This document shows positions 44,978-53,896 of a stretch of DNA of 64,000 nucleotides, piece by piece. Position numbers and translations under genes: made by a program. The first letter of the stretch is position 1. Every line of letters begins with the position of its first letter. Origin of the DNA: JANNNF01 sp040385825 (GTDB taxonomy: Bacteria > Pseudomonadota > Alphaproteobacteria > Rhodobacterales > Rhodobacteraceae); NCBI GenBank assembly GCA_040385825.1, contig JAZKGQ010000006.1, positions 372,001-436,000 on the forward strand, in the 5' to 3' direction. The notes below the pieces were generated by a model that worked only from the letters and a program-made list of their open reading frames with translations, made no database searches and was not told where the DNA came from.

Positions 44978-45043
44978 CACAGTGTCGGTCACCAAATCGT
45001 GTTGTGGCAGGGGCGGTGTTTTTCGCGGCTTTGCGCGGGGGCC

Positions 45044-45070
45044 TGAAACTTACCGCCCCCCGGCTGCGTA
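45044..45070 (+). promoter_or_regulatory. ECF-type promoter of the DUF4331 gene
   Basis: TGAAACTT (45044-45051), 15 bases, then CGTA (45067-45070). It lies about 120 bases before the DUF4331 start, in the gap shared with the divergent prepilin peptidase gene. Confidence 0.65.
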
Positions 45071-45193
45071 TCCCACACAAGCCAGATCAGCCACCGAAAA
45101 GCCGCACAGGCAACCCGGCGGCTGCAACGAAAACATACAGCGCATTGACGCGGTCACAACACGGTTTCTGGCACCGGCAGAACGGAGGATCTG

Positions 45194-46819
45194 ATGAAAA
45201 CACAAACTCGCTACATGATGGGCACGGCACTGGCCGGAGTCATGGCCCTGTCGGCCCCCATGGCCACGGCATCCAGCCACCGCGAGGCCCCGGCGATAGC
45301 CGGCATGCCCCGCGTGGATGCCACCGATTTCTACATGTTCCGCAGCTATGAACCCGGCCGCGAAGCTTTCGTGACGCTGATCGCCAACTACATTCCGATA
45401 CAAGCCCCCTACGGCGGGCCGAACTATTTCACGCTCGACAATGACGCGGTGTACGAAATTCTCATCGACAACACCGGCGACGCGATCGAGGATCTGACCT
45501 TCCAGTTCGATTTCAGCACCGCCCTTGCCAATGCAGGCGCCGGCATCGCGCTGGACATCGGCGGGACCAATGTGGGTATCCCGCTGCGGCAGGCCGGTGC
45601 CATCGGCACCACGGTCGGCAGCCCCAGCATCAACGAAACCGAAAGCTATACCCTGAACGTGGTCCGCGGCGACCGGCGCACCGGCGAGGTGCGCCCGGTC
45701 AACCGTCTTGGCAACAACACCGCCCGGACCTTTACCAAGCCGATCGACAACATCGGCAGCAAAACCATCCCCGACTATCCCGCCTATGCCGATGCGCATA
45801 TCACGCCGATCCGGGTTCCGGGCTGCGACACCCCCGGCAAGGTCTTTGTCGGCCAGCGCGCCGAAGGGTTCGCGGTCAATCTGGGCCGCGTGTTCGATCT
45901 GGTGAACCTTGTGCCGATCCAGGGCGCCAGCAACCCCTCCTGGAACCAGTACAACACCCCGAACCGCTTTCCGGGCGGCATCATGCAGGACCGCGCCAAT
46001 GACGATCTGGTCGGCAAGGCCAACGTCACCTCCATCGCGCTGGAACTGCCGATCTCGTGCCTGACAGGCACGGGCAATGGCGTGATCGGCGGCTGGACCA
46101 CCGCCAGCCTGCCGCAAAACGTGGTGCGGTCTGCCGGGCCGTCCTACAACGCGACCTCCACCCAGTCCGGGCCGCTGGTGCAGGTGTCGCGCCTGTCGAA
46201 CCCGCTGGTGAACGAAGTGGTCATCGGTCTGAAGGACAAGGATCTGTTCAACGCCGCCGAACCCACCCAGGATGGCGCGCTGGCAGGCTATGTCACCAAC
46301 CCGACCCTGCCCGCACTGGTTGACCTGCTGTTCCGCGATGCTGTTGGCGCAACCTCGAACATTGCCCCCACCAACATTCCGCGCAATGACCTTGTGACCG
46401 CCTTCCTGACCGGCTTTCCCGGCGTGAACCAGTTGGCCACCGTCACCGGGTCGGAAATGCTGCGCCTGAACACCGGCTTCCCGGTCACCCCGCGCGGGCG
46501 TCAGAACACCTTTGGTTTGGTCGCCGAAGATCTGGCAGGCTTCCCCAACGGGCGGCGTCCGGGCGATGATACCGTCGACATCGCGCTGCGCGTGGTGATG
46601 GGGGCCTTGTGCCATCCGCTGCCGCTGGCCACGGAACTGGGTGTCGCGGGCGCAGTCGAAGACACGCCAAGCGATTTTGTGAACCTTGGCATCTGCTCGC
46701 CGGATCAGGCTCCGGTCGGCACCGCGGCCCTGACCGATGGCGCACCGCTGCGCGCCACCGATTTCCAGAACAAGTTCCCCTATCTGAACAGCCCGCTTGG
46801 TGGTGCGACAAACGGGTGA
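45194..46819 (+). CDS. DUF4331 exported protein, candidate type II secretion substrate
   Basis: The 541-residue protein starts with a signal peptide (MGTALAGVMALSAPMATA) followed by SSHREAPAIAG and DATDFYMFRSYEPGR, the hallmark of DUF4331. The rest is beta-rich with many short repeats, for example FDFSTALANAGAGIALDI and ATVTGSEMLRLNTGFPV. GGAGG precedes the ATG. It has its own ECF-type promoter shared in sequence with the gsp operons, and the prepilin peptidase is divergent. Secretion through that machine is inferred from these links. Confidence 0.88.
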   Translation: MKTQTRYMMGTALAGVMALSAPMATASSHREAPAIAGMPRVDATDFYMFRSYEPGREAFVTLIANYIPIQAPYGGPNYFTLDNDAVYEILIDNTGDAIEDLTFQFDFSTALANAGAGIALDIGGTNVGIPLRQAGAIGTTVGSPSINETESYTLNVVRGDRRTGEVRPVNRLGNNTARTFTKPIDNIGSKTIPDYPAYADAHITPIRVPGCDTPGKVFVGQRAEGFAVNLGRVFDLVNLVPIQGASNPSWNQYNTPNRFPGGIMQDRANDDLVGKANVTSIALELPISCLTGTGNGVIGGWTTASLPQNVVRSAGPSYNATSTQSGPLVQVSRLSNPLVNEVVIGLKDKDLFNAAEPTQDGALAGYVTNPTLPALVDLLFRDAVGATSNIAPTNIPRNDLVTAFLTGFPGVNQLATVTGSEMLRLNTGFPVTPRGRQNTFGLVAEDLAGFPNGRRPGDDTVDIALRVVMGALCHPLPLATELGVAGAVEDTPSDFVNLGICSPDQAPVGTAALTDGAPLRATDFQNKFPYLNSPLGGATNG

Positions 46820-46859
46820 TCGGACAGGTTTAAGCGGTAACGTCTTTATCGGTAGACTT

Positions 46860-46894
46860 GGGGCGGCGGTCAAAAGACCCCGCCCCATTTTTTT
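46860..46894 (+). terminator. Terminator after DUF4331 gene
   Basis: GGGGCGG-CGGTC pairs with GACC-CCGCCCC around AAAA, with one bulged base on each side, followed by a run of seven T. Confidence 0.85.
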
Positions 46895-46935
46895 GTTGGA
46901 GTGTGATGACCCTTCGCTGAACCTTCCTTCTTCCA

Positions 46936-46994
46936 CCCGGAATCAAGCGCGAAGCGCGCCGGGCAATGCCCGACCGCCCCCTCGGGCGGGCATT
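46936..46994. repeat. 59-bp intergenic repeat, copy 1
   Basis: Begins CCCGGAATCAAGCGCG and contains the palindrome CGGGCAATGCCCG. A second copy at 61478-61536 is identical at 57 of 59 positions. The pair brackets the gsp and hupE block. Confidence 0.9.
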
Positions 46995-47115
46995 ATGCAA
47001 CGGCACCAGCAGAAAATCCGTCGGATGTGTTGAACCATAAACTGCGTAGAACTGATGCTGCTTGCCCACCCGGCGGTCTGGCATCGCCCTATCGTCGCGC
47101 AGGTTGAAAGTCACC

Positions 47116-47139
47116 GGAAAACAGGCCCGGTTCCATGAA
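47116..47139. repeat. 24-bp intergenic repeat, copy 1
   Basis: The block starting GGAAAACAGGCCCGG recurs at 61570-61593 with one change, again downstream of the 59-bp repeat. Confidence 0.8.
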
Positions 47140-47154
47140 GGGTTTATCCTGCCC

Positions 47155-47982
47155 TCACGGCAGCCGCGCCACCACGGCCACAGCGGGTTGTCCGTCCGCA
47201 TCCTGCCTGCGGTGCAAGAGGCTGCGCTGGCTTTGCGTGACGCGCCCCACCGTCACCTGCACCACCACCTCGAAATACTGCGAGGCAAACCCCACCCCCG
47301 GCAACAGCACCACTTCCGCCGCTGCCAGATCGGCGGGCGTCAGAAACCCCCGTCGGTCGCGCAGCGCCGTGATCGCCCCGGCCTGCACCGCCGTATCGGT
47401 CAGCGCCACCAGAAGGGCTTCGGGCGCGGTGTTCAGGTTGACATCCGTGCGCTGCGGCAGGACGGTGATCAACGGGCGCAGCGCATCGACCTCGGCCGGG
47501 GTCAGGCCTGCTTCGGCCACCAGATCGTCGATCTGCCGCAAAGGCCGGACCTGCCCGATGCGCGCCAGAATGCGGGGGGCGACGGTTTCGGGCAGGTTCA
47601 GCCCTTGCGTGATCCGGACCAGAATCTGCGGCCCGATTGCCCCACTTGCGGCAATCGAGTTCAGGTTGAACCGTGCCTGCGCATCGCTGATGGTCAGGGC
47701 GAATGTGCCCGCATCAATCCGCACCTCGGCCTGATTGGCACTGGCCCAAGGCTCGCCCGGATGGTCGGTCTGCGGGGCATCCCCCATGTCGCGGCGCAGG
47801 GCGGTGATGGCGCTGGCCTCGCCCCCGGCAATCAGCGCGCGGCCCTGTGCGGCATCGGCAAAGGTCTGGCTGCGGCTGATGCCGATGTCGCCGACCCGGA
47901 TCATCGCCAGCAACACCGCCGACGACAGCGCCAGCACCACCAGCACATTGACCAGCACAACGCCGTCGTCGGGCCGCCTCAT
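47155..47982 (-). CDS. gspK: Type II secretion minor pseudopilin GspK
   Basis: The 275-residue protein has the prepilin leader MRRPDDG before a hydrophobic helix (VVLVNVLVVLALSSAVLL); cleavage after Gly7 is expected. Mature position 5 is Asn rather than Glu, as usual for GspK. The large soluble domain (DVNLNTAPEALLVALTD and GFLTPADLA) is the GspK helical insert. It is the last gene of the gspL operon and overlaps gspJ by 4 bases. Confidence 0.88.
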   Translation of the reverse strand: MRRPDDGVVLVNVLVVLALSSAVLLAMIRVGDIGISRSQTFADAAQGRALIAGGEASAITALRRDMGDAPQTDHPGEPWASANQAEVRIDAGTFALTISDAQARFNLNSIAASGAIGPQILVRITQGLNLPETVAPRILARIGQVRPLRQIDDLVAEAGLTPAEVDALRPLITVLPQRTDVNLNTAPEALLVALTDTAVQAGAITALRDRRGFLTPADLAAAEVVLLPGVGFASQYFEVVVQVTVGRVTQSQRSLLHRRQDADGQPAVAVVARLP

Positions 47983-48509
47983 GGAATGTCCACCGGCAGC
48001 GGCAGCACCCGCCGCACCTGCCCCGCCGCCAGCGTCACCACCAGTTCCAGCGCCCTGGGGTTGGGCGGCGCGTCAAAACCCGGAACGCGGGCGACCGGGG
48101 GCCAGGCCTCTGCCCAGATCGACCCGTCCAGATAGCGCCACTGCACCGCCTGCACCCCTTTGATCAGCGGCTGATCCGCCAGCCCCCGGCCCTGCGCATC
48201 GGTCAGGCCCCGGCGCAGAACCCCGTCCTGCAAGCCGTAGCGCACCCCCACGCCGCCGCTGCGAAGGAAGGCCACCGCCTCCCCCGACCCTGCCACGCTG
48301 CGCGCCTCTGCCATCGCGGCATCCAGCCCCACCAGATACAACCCGCGTTGCAGATCGCCCAAAGCCTCCAGCCGCCCTTCGGTGCGGCTTTGGGTGCGCA
48401 GCACCTGATCCAGCATCGAAAACCCCGCCGTGCCGATCAGCGCAAAGATCGCAAGGGCGACCATCATCTCGATCAGCGTCACCCCGGACTGGGCATTGCG
48501 CAGGGTCAC
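47979..48509 (-). CDS. gspJ: Type II secretion minor pseudopilin GspJ
   Basis: A 176-residue pseudopilin with leader MTLRNAQSG and the helix VTLIEMMVALAIFALIG; Glu is at mature position 5. The C-terminal beta domain (IKGVQAVQWRYLDG ... LELVVTLAAGQVRRVLPLP) fits GspJ. It forms the tip complex with GspI and GspK in the usual model. It overlaps the lipoprotein gene upstream and gspK downstream, each by 4 bases. Confidence 0.88.
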   Translation of the reverse strand: MTLRNAQSGVTLIEMMVALAIFALIGTAGFSMLDQVLRTQSRTEGRLEALGDLQRGLYLVGLDAAMAEARSVAGSGEAVAFLRSGGVGVRYGLQDGVLRRGLTDAQGRGLADQPLIKGVQAVQWRYLDGSIWAEAWPPVARVPGFDAPPNPRALELVVTLAAGQVRRVLPLPVDIP

Positions 48510-49555
48510 GTCCCCGTCACCTCGGCCAGCACGGAAAGGGCGCCGCCGTTCAGCGTCAGCACCGACAGATCGCGCTGGCAGCGCCCGCTGGCCAGAAACC
48601 GGAACCCGCCCAGAACGCCGGTAAACCCTGCCGCCCGCGTAATGCCCTTGCGGGTCAGACCGCGGCCATTGCCCAAGCCCACCGCCAGCAACGCCGCATC
48701 ATGGCCAAGGCCTGCCACCACGCCGGGCGCTTCGCCGAACGCGGCCTGAAACCTGTCGGCAAAGGGCAGGAACAGATCGGGCGGCGGTGCCGCAAACCAC
48801 GCGCCCGCCAGATTGGCGTCGCCCGCAATATCCGCCACGCCCCATTGCACCGACCCCAGAAGTTGCACCCCCTTCAACGCGCGGGCAAACCCGGCCAGAG
48901 CCTTGCCGCCATCGGGCAGGAACACCGCCTGCGCGCCGTTCAGCGCCAGACTGCCGCCCGGTTCCCCCAGCAGAACGGCAGTAACCTCGATCCCGCCAGC
49001 CGCGCCAATCTGGCGGGCGGCGGTGGCGGTGGCCTCGCCCAAAGGCCCCGGCCTTGCCACCACCGCGACCTTCGTGATCCCTTGGGCGCGGGCATAGCTG
49101 AACATGGTGGACACCGACTGCGCAGGCGTCACGCCCATCACGAAGGCGCCCTGCGCGGCCAGCCCGTCATCGTTGGAGAAACTGATCACCGGCACCCGCC
49201 CCGCCACGGCCAGCACCGCCGGGGTCTGATCCGCCTTCAGCGGCCCGATCAGGATTTTCGCCCCCGCCGCGAGTGCCGCCTTTGCCGCCGCCGCCGCGCC
49301 TTCGGCCGTATCGCCGGTGTCATGGACCCTCGGGGCCGACCCTTCATCGCCAAGCGTCACCAGACTGGCGGCGCGGGCCATGTTCTGCCCCACCCCTGCC
49401 GCCCCCCCGGTCAGCGGCAACAGCAGCGCGGTATCCCGCCCGCCCGCATCGGGGGCGGCAGCCAGCCTCATGTCGCCACATCCGGCCAGCACGGGCAGAA
49501 CGCCGCAGGCCAAGCCCCCCCGCAGCAGGCCCCGGCGCGTGATGGAATGGGTCAT
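48506..49555 (-). CDS. PBP1-fold lipoprotein (LpoA/LivK-like) inside gsp operon
   Basis: A 349-residue protein with a twin-arginine-like start (TRRGLLRGG) and lipobox LAGC. The rest resembles type 1 periplasmic binding proteins of the LivK/LpoA group: LLLPLTGGAAGVGQNMARAA, AGAKILIGPLKADQTPAVL and VPVISFSNDDGLAAQG. Such proteins bind amino acids, or activate penicillin-binding proteins as in LpoA. It is not a known type II secretion component. It may act as a pilotin or peptidoglycan-remodelling partner for the secretin, which is my inference. Confidence 0.75.
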   Translation of the reverse strand: MTHSITRRGLLRGGLACGVLPVLAGCGDMRLAAAPDAGGRDTALLLPLTGGAAGVGQNMARAASLVTLGDEGSAPRVHDTGDTAEGAAAAAKAALAAGAKILIGPLKADQTPAVLAVAGRVPVISFSNDDGLAAQGAFVMGVTPAQSVSTMFSYARAQGITKVAVVARPGPLGEATATAARQIGAAGGIEVTAVLLGEPGGSLALNGAQAVFLPDGGKALAGFARALKGVQLLGSVQWGVADIAGDANLAGAWFAAPPPDLFLPFADRFQAAFGEAPGVVAGLGHDAALLAVGLGNGRGLTRKGITRAAGFTGVLGGFRFLASGRCQRDLSVLTLNGGALSVLAEVTGT

Positions 49556-49579
49556 TGCACGTCCTCCTCTGACATCGGA

Positions 49580-50797
49580 TCAACCATCGGCCAGCCCGTT
49601 CAGCGACATGATCGGCAGCAGGATCGCCAGCACCATCGCCATCACCAGCCCCCCCATGATCAGCAGAATAGCGGGTTCAACCAGCGCCACCATCGCCCGC
49701 ACCCAGGCATCCAGATCGCGCTGCTGTTCGGTCGCGGCATGGTCCAGCGCCGTGCCCAGATCGCCGCTGGCCTCGCCGCTTGCCACCATCGCCACCATCA
49801 TCGGCGGAAAGACCTGGGCCTCGGTCATCGCCCGGTGCAGCGACATGCCTTGGCGCACCTTGTCGGTCACGACCGTCACCGCCGCGCGGATATGCCGGTT
49901 GGGCGTGACGTCGGCGGCGGCCACCAGAGCCTCGGCCAAGGGCACGCGGGACAGCAGCAGCGTCGCCAGCGTGCCCGCAAACTGCGCCGCATTCATCCGC
50001 TGCACCAGACGCCGGGTCAGGCGGGCCTTCGCCAGCACCCGGTCGACAAGCAGACGGTTGGCAGGCCTGCGCGACCACTGGGCAAAGGCCAGCGACCCCA
50101 GGACGATGCCTGCCAGCACATAGACGCCGCCCAGCCGTATCGCCGCGCTAATGCCGATCAGCGCGCGGGTCAGCAGGGGCAGGTCAGCGCCCCGGTCACG
50201 GAACACCTTCACGATGTCCGGCACCACGAACACCATCAGCAGCGTGATGATCCCCAGACTGACCACCCCCAGAAGCGCCGGGTACAGCAGCGCCAGTTGC
50301 ACGGTCTGCCGGTTGCGCGCCCGGCTTTCGACAAAGGCGGCAAGGTGGGTCATCACCTGATCCAGCCGCCCCGAAGCCTCGCCTGCCCGCACCGATGCCC
50401 GGTAGAAGTCACTGAAGATCAGCGGATAGGCCCCAAGCGCCGCGCCAAGACTGCGCCCTTCCAGCACCGATGCCCGCACCGTCAGCAACACCCCCGCCAC
50501 CCGTGGCGGCTGGCCGCTGGCGATGGTGGCAAGCGCCTCCTCGATCCGCAGACCAGACCGCAGCAGCGTGGCCATCTGCCGGGTTGCCAAAGTAAGTGCA
50601 GCACCCGAGATCTTGACGCCTTTTGGCGAAGTCAGAGCCTTGTTTGCCGGAACCGCCTGCGCCGAAGCGACCAGTTCCATCGGCAGCAGCCCCTTGCCGC
50701 GCAGGGCCAGACGGGCGGCTACGGGGTTGGTGGCCTCGACCATGCCGGCCTGGGTTTTCCCCGCCTCGTCCATCGCCCTGTAGCGGTACGCGGCCAT
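49580..50797 (-). CDS. gspF: Type II secretion inner membrane protein GspF
   Basis: The 405-residue platform protein has two repeats of the GspF domain, each ending in long membrane helices. The start YRYRAMDEAGKTQAGMVEA is typical. Motifs ATMLRSGL (rewritten here as MATLLRSGLRIEEAL) and GTLATLLLSRVPLAEAL mark the two halves. It anchors the GspE ATPase. The gene starts 3 bases after gspE. Confidence 0.93.
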   Translation of the reverse strand: MAAYRYRAMDEAGKTQAGMVEATNPVAARLALRGKGLLPMELVASAQAVPANKALTSPKGVKISGAALTLATRQMATLLRSGLRIEEALATIASGQPPRVAGVLLTVRASVLEGRSLGAALGAYPLIFSDFYRASVRAGEASGRLDQVMTHLAAFVESRARNRQTVQLALLYPALLGVVSLGIITLLMVFVVPDIVKVFRDRGADLPLLTRALIGISAAIRLGGVYVLAGIVLGSLAFAQWSRRPANRLLVDRVLAKARLTRRLVQRMNAAQFAGTLATLLLSRVPLAEALVAAADVTPNRHIRAAVTVVTDKVRQGMSLHRAMTEAQVFPPMMVAMVASGEASGDLGTALDHAATEQQRDLDAWVRAMVALVEPAILLIMGGLVMAMVLAILLPIMSLNGLADG

Positions 50798-50800
50798 GCC

Positions 50801-52264
50801 TCAAGCCTCCTGCGCCACGCGGGCCACGTCTTCGACCGTGGTCAGCCCCGCCCGGATCTGCCGCAGCCCATCGGCCACCAGCCCCGGCCCATCGGCGCGG
50901 GCGGCCGCCACAAGATCAGCCTCAGCAGCCCCCTGATGGATCATCGCCTCTATCGCCGGGGTGACGGCAACCACCTCATAAATCCCCGACCGCCCGCGAT
51001 AGCCCGCCCCCTGACAGGCGGGGCAGCCGACGGCACGGCACAAGGTATCACCCTCCTCCAGCCCGTCGATCAGCGCGGCCTCTGCCGCCGTTGCCGTGCC
51101 CGCCTGCTTGCAATCCGGGCACAGCCGCCGCACCAGCCGCTGTGCCACCACCCCCACCAGCATGGGCGCCAGCAAGAACCGTTCGACCCCCATGTCGATC
51201 AGCCGCGACACCGCGCCGATGGCGGTGTTGGTGTGCAGGGTGGACAGCACGAAATGCCCGGTCATCGCCGATTCCACCGCCACCTGCGCGGTTTCTCGGT
51301 CGCGGATTTCGCCCACCATGATCACATCGGGGTCTTGCCGCAGCACCGCCCGCAACCCACGCGCAAAGGTCAGGTCGGTGCGCGGGTTGACCTGCATCTG
51401 GCCGATGCCATCCACCGAATATTCGATCGGGTCTTCCACCGTCATGATGTTGCGGGTCTGGTCGTTCAGATGATCGAGCGCCGCATAAAGCGAAGTCGTC
51501 TTGCCCGATCCCGTCGGCCCGGTGACCAGCAGCATCCCGTCGGGCCGCGCCAGAAGCCTTGCAAACACGCCTGCATCCCGCGCGCTCATCCCCAGATGAT
51601 CCAGCCCCAGCCTTGTGGCGTTGCGGTCCAGCAGGCGCATCACCACCCGTTCGCCATATTGCGACGGGATGGTGGAAACACGCACATCCACCTCATGCCC
51701 GCCCACCCGCAAACTGACGCGACCATCCTGCGGCAGGCGTTTTTCGGCAATATCCAGCCGCGCCATCACCTTGATCCGGCTGACCAGAAGGGGGGCAAGG
51801 GCGCGTTTGGGTTCGACCATCGCGCGCAATATGCCGTCGATGCGAAACCGCACCACCAGCCGACGTTCCAGCGTTTCGATGTGAATGTCGGACGCGTTTT
51901 CCTTGATCGCCTCGGACAGCAGGGCGTTGATCAGCCGCACCACCGGGGCATCCTCGGACTGGTCCAGCAGATCGTCCACCACGGCGGCATTGTCGGCCAG
52001 ACGGCCAAGGTCGTCATCCGCACCCGCCGCTGCCGACGCGTCGGCTGCGTTGTCGCGGTAGGCCAGCGCCAGCCGCGCCTCGAACGCCTCGGGCGTCAGC
52101 GGGTCCAGCCGCACCGACAGGCCCGCCACGCGCAACACCTCGGCTATCGCAGACAGGGGCGCATCGGGGCGGTGGCTGCACAGCGGGCCATAGCCATCGC
52201 CGCCAAGCAAAACGCCATGCAGACGGGCAAAGCTGTAGGGCAGCGCGTCAATCGGCATCGGCAA
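50801..52264 (-). CDS. gspE: Type II secretion ATPase GspE
   Basis: This 487-residue cytoplasmic ATPase powers pseudopilus assembly. The nucleotide site has Walker A GPTGSGKTT (249-257), Asp box VEDPIEY (276-282), Walker B MVGEIRD (about 316-322) and His box TLHTN. Two CxxC pairs, Cys382/385 and Cys414/417, form the Zn-binding arm. The N-terminal domain (1-100) is of normal length. It overlaps gspM by 17 bases. Confidence 0.95.
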   Translation of the reverse strand: MPMPIDALPYSFARLHGVLLGGDGYGPLCSHRPDAPLSAIAEVLRVAGLSVRLDPLTPEAFEARLALAYRDNAADASAAAGADDDLGRLADNAAVVDDLLDQSEDAPVVRLINALLSEAIKENASDIHIETLERRLVVRFRIDGILRAMVEPKRALAPLLVSRIKVMARLDIAEKRLPQDGRVSLRVGGHEVDVRVSTIPSQYGERVVMRLLDRNATRLGLDHLGMSARDAGVFARLLARPDGMLLVTGPTGSGKTTSLYAALDHLNDQTRNIMTVEDPIEYSVDGIGQMQVNPRTDLTFARGLRAVLRQDPDVIMVGEIRDRETAQVAVESAMTGHFVLSTLHTNTAIGAVSRLIDMGVERFLLAPMLVGVVAQRLVRRLCPDCKQAGTATAAEAALIDGLEEGDTLCRAVGCPACQGAGYRGRSGIYEVVAVTPAIEAMIHQGAAEADLVAAARADGPGLVADGLRQIRAGLTTVEDVARVAQEA

Positions 52265-52709
52265 CCTCCAGTGTCAGGGTGGCGGCGACGGTGCCGGGGG
52301 CGGGGCGGCGGGTCAGGGTCAGGTCGGCCAGCCGCAAGCCATGGTCGCGCTCCAGTGCCTCGACCCACAGCAGAACGGCATCGAAGGCGGCCTCGTCCAG
52401 CGCCACCTGCACCGCGCTGCCCTGCGGTTGCAGTCGGCGGATTTGCAGACCAAAGGTTTCGGCTGCTTCGGTGACGATCACCGGGGCCGGGCGGGCATCG
52501 GGCACGTCAGCCTGCGCAGGCAGCGCCAGCACCTGCGCCAGCGCGCGTTCGTGACGCAGGATGCTGTCGGCAAGCGCCGCGTTCTGCGCGCGCAGCGGCT
52601 GCCACACCCCCGCGATGCTGCCCGCCGCCACGGCAACCACCGCCAGCCCGACCAGCATCCGCCGTTCGCGCGGGGTGCGGTCTGCCAGCAAGGCGGCCAG
52701 CGCGGTCAT
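52248..52709 (-). CDS. gspM: Type II secretion protein GspM
   Basis: A 153-residue protein with a short cytoplasmic part, one membrane helix (about 18-38) and a small periplasmic domain ending LTLEVADAD. Position between gspL and gspE, size and topology support GspM, which binds GspL. Sequence identity in this family is low, so the call rests mainly on context. Confidence 0.8.
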   Translation of the reverse strand: MTALAALLADRTPRERRMLVGLAVVAVAAGSIAGVWQPLRAQNAALADSILRHERALAQVLALPAQADVPDARPAPVIVTEAAETFGLQIRRLQPQGSAVQVALDEAAFDAVLLWVEALERDHGLRLADLTLTRRPAPGTVAATLTLEVADAD

Positions 52710-53818
52710 GGCGTGCGCCCCTGCAACACCAGTTGCTGTTCGGCCAGCCCGCCGGATGTGGTCGCAGCCCCCGCCGTTACCTGCACATCGGCATCGGCCA
52801 AGGCAACCTCAAGCTCTTGCAGGGTGGCCAGATCGGGGGCCTCTGTCATCAGCGTCAGGGTGGCGGTCTGCGCCACATAGCGCAGATCGCGCAGGAAGAC
52901 GCGGCCGGAAAGCGGCTCTATGCTGGCGAAAACGCCTGCCATCAGCGGCAGGAACGGCGATGCCTGTGCCGCCTGCCCCCGGCGCAGCAACCGCGCCAAA
53001 GCGGTGTCCAGATCGCCCCCGGCCGGCTGCCCGGCAGACGCCAGTGCTGCGCGCAGATCGGCCTGCACCGCCGCCAGCTGCCGCCCCAGCACCACCCGGT
53101 CGGCCAGCAGAATGCCCAGATGCGCCACCAGTGCCAGCAGCAGAACCGCCGCAATCCGCCGGGCCGCCCGTGGCAGCGCAAAGCCGGCCCCCCCCGCGAA
53201 ACGGCGCAGATCAAGGCCCGGATGCGGCGGCATCGGTGGCAAGAGCAGGACGGACTGCGCCACCAGACCCTCAGGCAGCACACCACCATACAGAACGATC
53301 CCCGGCCCCCCCGCCATGGCGTGCAGGGCGGGCAGCATGCTGGCGGAAACCGCCATCCCGGTGCCATCGTCGCGGCGCAGCACCACCCGGTCCGCCCCCT
53401 GCCAGACCGACCACTGGCCCTCGTCTGGCACCGGCAGGGCCAGCGCCTCGGGCAACAGGCGCAGACCGGGTGCCGCCGCCTGATGCGCCGCCAGCACATC
53501 GCGCGCCACCACCGCCACCAGCCAGCGACCGTCCGGCAAGGCAGGGCCTGCGACGACATGAACCTCGTCCAGCGGGCGGGAAATCTGATCCTCGACCGCG
53601 AAAGCCACCGCCACCCGGCGCTGTGCTGCGGTCATGCGCGGCAGCGATACGGCCAGCAGCAGCACATCCTGGGCAGGTACGCAGGCGGCCCCAGGCGGGG
53701 CGAGCAGACCCGGCACCACATCCTGAACGCCAGCCAGATCAACCACTTGCGCGGGCTTTCGCCTGCGCCAGCCCGAAATGATCCGGGGCATCAGACCGGT
53801 GGCCGAAGTATTTTCCAT
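52706..53818 (-). CDS. gspL: Type II secretion protein GspL
   Basis: The 370-residue protein has an actin-like cytoplasmic domain (about 30-215), a membrane helix (RIAAVLLLALVAHLGILLA, about 220-240) and a periplasmic ferredoxin-like part. It recruits GspE to the membrane. The ATG at 53818 has no clear ribosome site and lies only about 3 bases from the expected transcript start of its ECF-type promoter, so it may be leaderless; ATG 53791 is the alternative. It leads the minus-strand gsp operon. Confidence 0.85.
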   Translation of the reverse strand: MENTSATGLMPRIISGWRRRKPAQVVDLAGVQDVVPGLLAPPGAACVPAQDVLLLAVSLPRMTAAQRRVAVAFAVEDQISRPLDEVHVVAGPALPDGRWLVAVVARDVLAAHQAAAPGLRLLPEALALPVPDEGQWSVWQGADRVVLRRDDGTGMAVSASMLPALHAMAGGPGIVLYGGVLPEGLVAQSVLLLPPMPPHPGLDLRRFAGGAGFALPRAARRIAAVLLLALVAHLGILLADRVVLGRQLAAVQADLRAALASAGQPAGGDLDTALARLLRRGQAAQASPFLPLMAGVFASIEPLSGRVFLRDLRYVAQTATLTLMTEAPDLATLQELEVALADADVQVTAGAATTSGGLAEQQLVLQGRTP

Positions 53819-53827
53819 GAACAGAGG

Positions 53828-53853
53828 TACGGGATGAAACTTAGAAAGTTTCA
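53828..53853 (-). promoter_or_regulatory. ECF-type promoter of the gspL operon
   Basis: On the minus strand TGAAACTT (53853-53846) is followed after 14 bases by CGTA (53831-53828). It overlaps the promoter of the opposite operon, sharing a 19-bp palindrome. Confidence 0.6.
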
Positions 53854-53861
53854 CCCTCGTA
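53835..53861 (+). promoter_or_regulatory. ECF-type promoter of the gspG operon
   Basis: TGAAACTT (53835-53842), 15 bases, then CGTA (53858-53861). The two divergent -35 elements form the palindrome TGAAACTTAGAAAGTTTCA at 53835-53853. The predicted start near 53868 excludes an ATG at 53834 as the gspG start. Confidence 0.65.
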
Positions 53862-53896
53862 TCAACATAAATGGTCCGACAGCAGGAAGTGCCGCC

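Larger units (their letters stand above)
46820..47154. other. 335-bp gap downstream of DUF4331
   Basis: It holds a terminator (46860-46894), a 59-bp repeat (46936-46994) and a 24-bp repeat (47116-47139), both matched near 61.5 kb. I see no coding region in it. Confidence 0.7.

Noticed and set aside
48701..52474. A 1257-residue plus-strand frame opposite gspE, gspF and the lipoprotein gene
   Set aside because: The translation is rich in His, Gln, Arg and Pro, as expected for an antisense shadow. The minus strand encodes clear Gsp proteins.
53834..53896. ATG at 53834 as the gspG start
   Set aside because: The frame is open, but the predicted transcript start near 53868 lies downstream of it. 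The ATG at 53897 has a better ribosome site and gives a normal prepilin leader.
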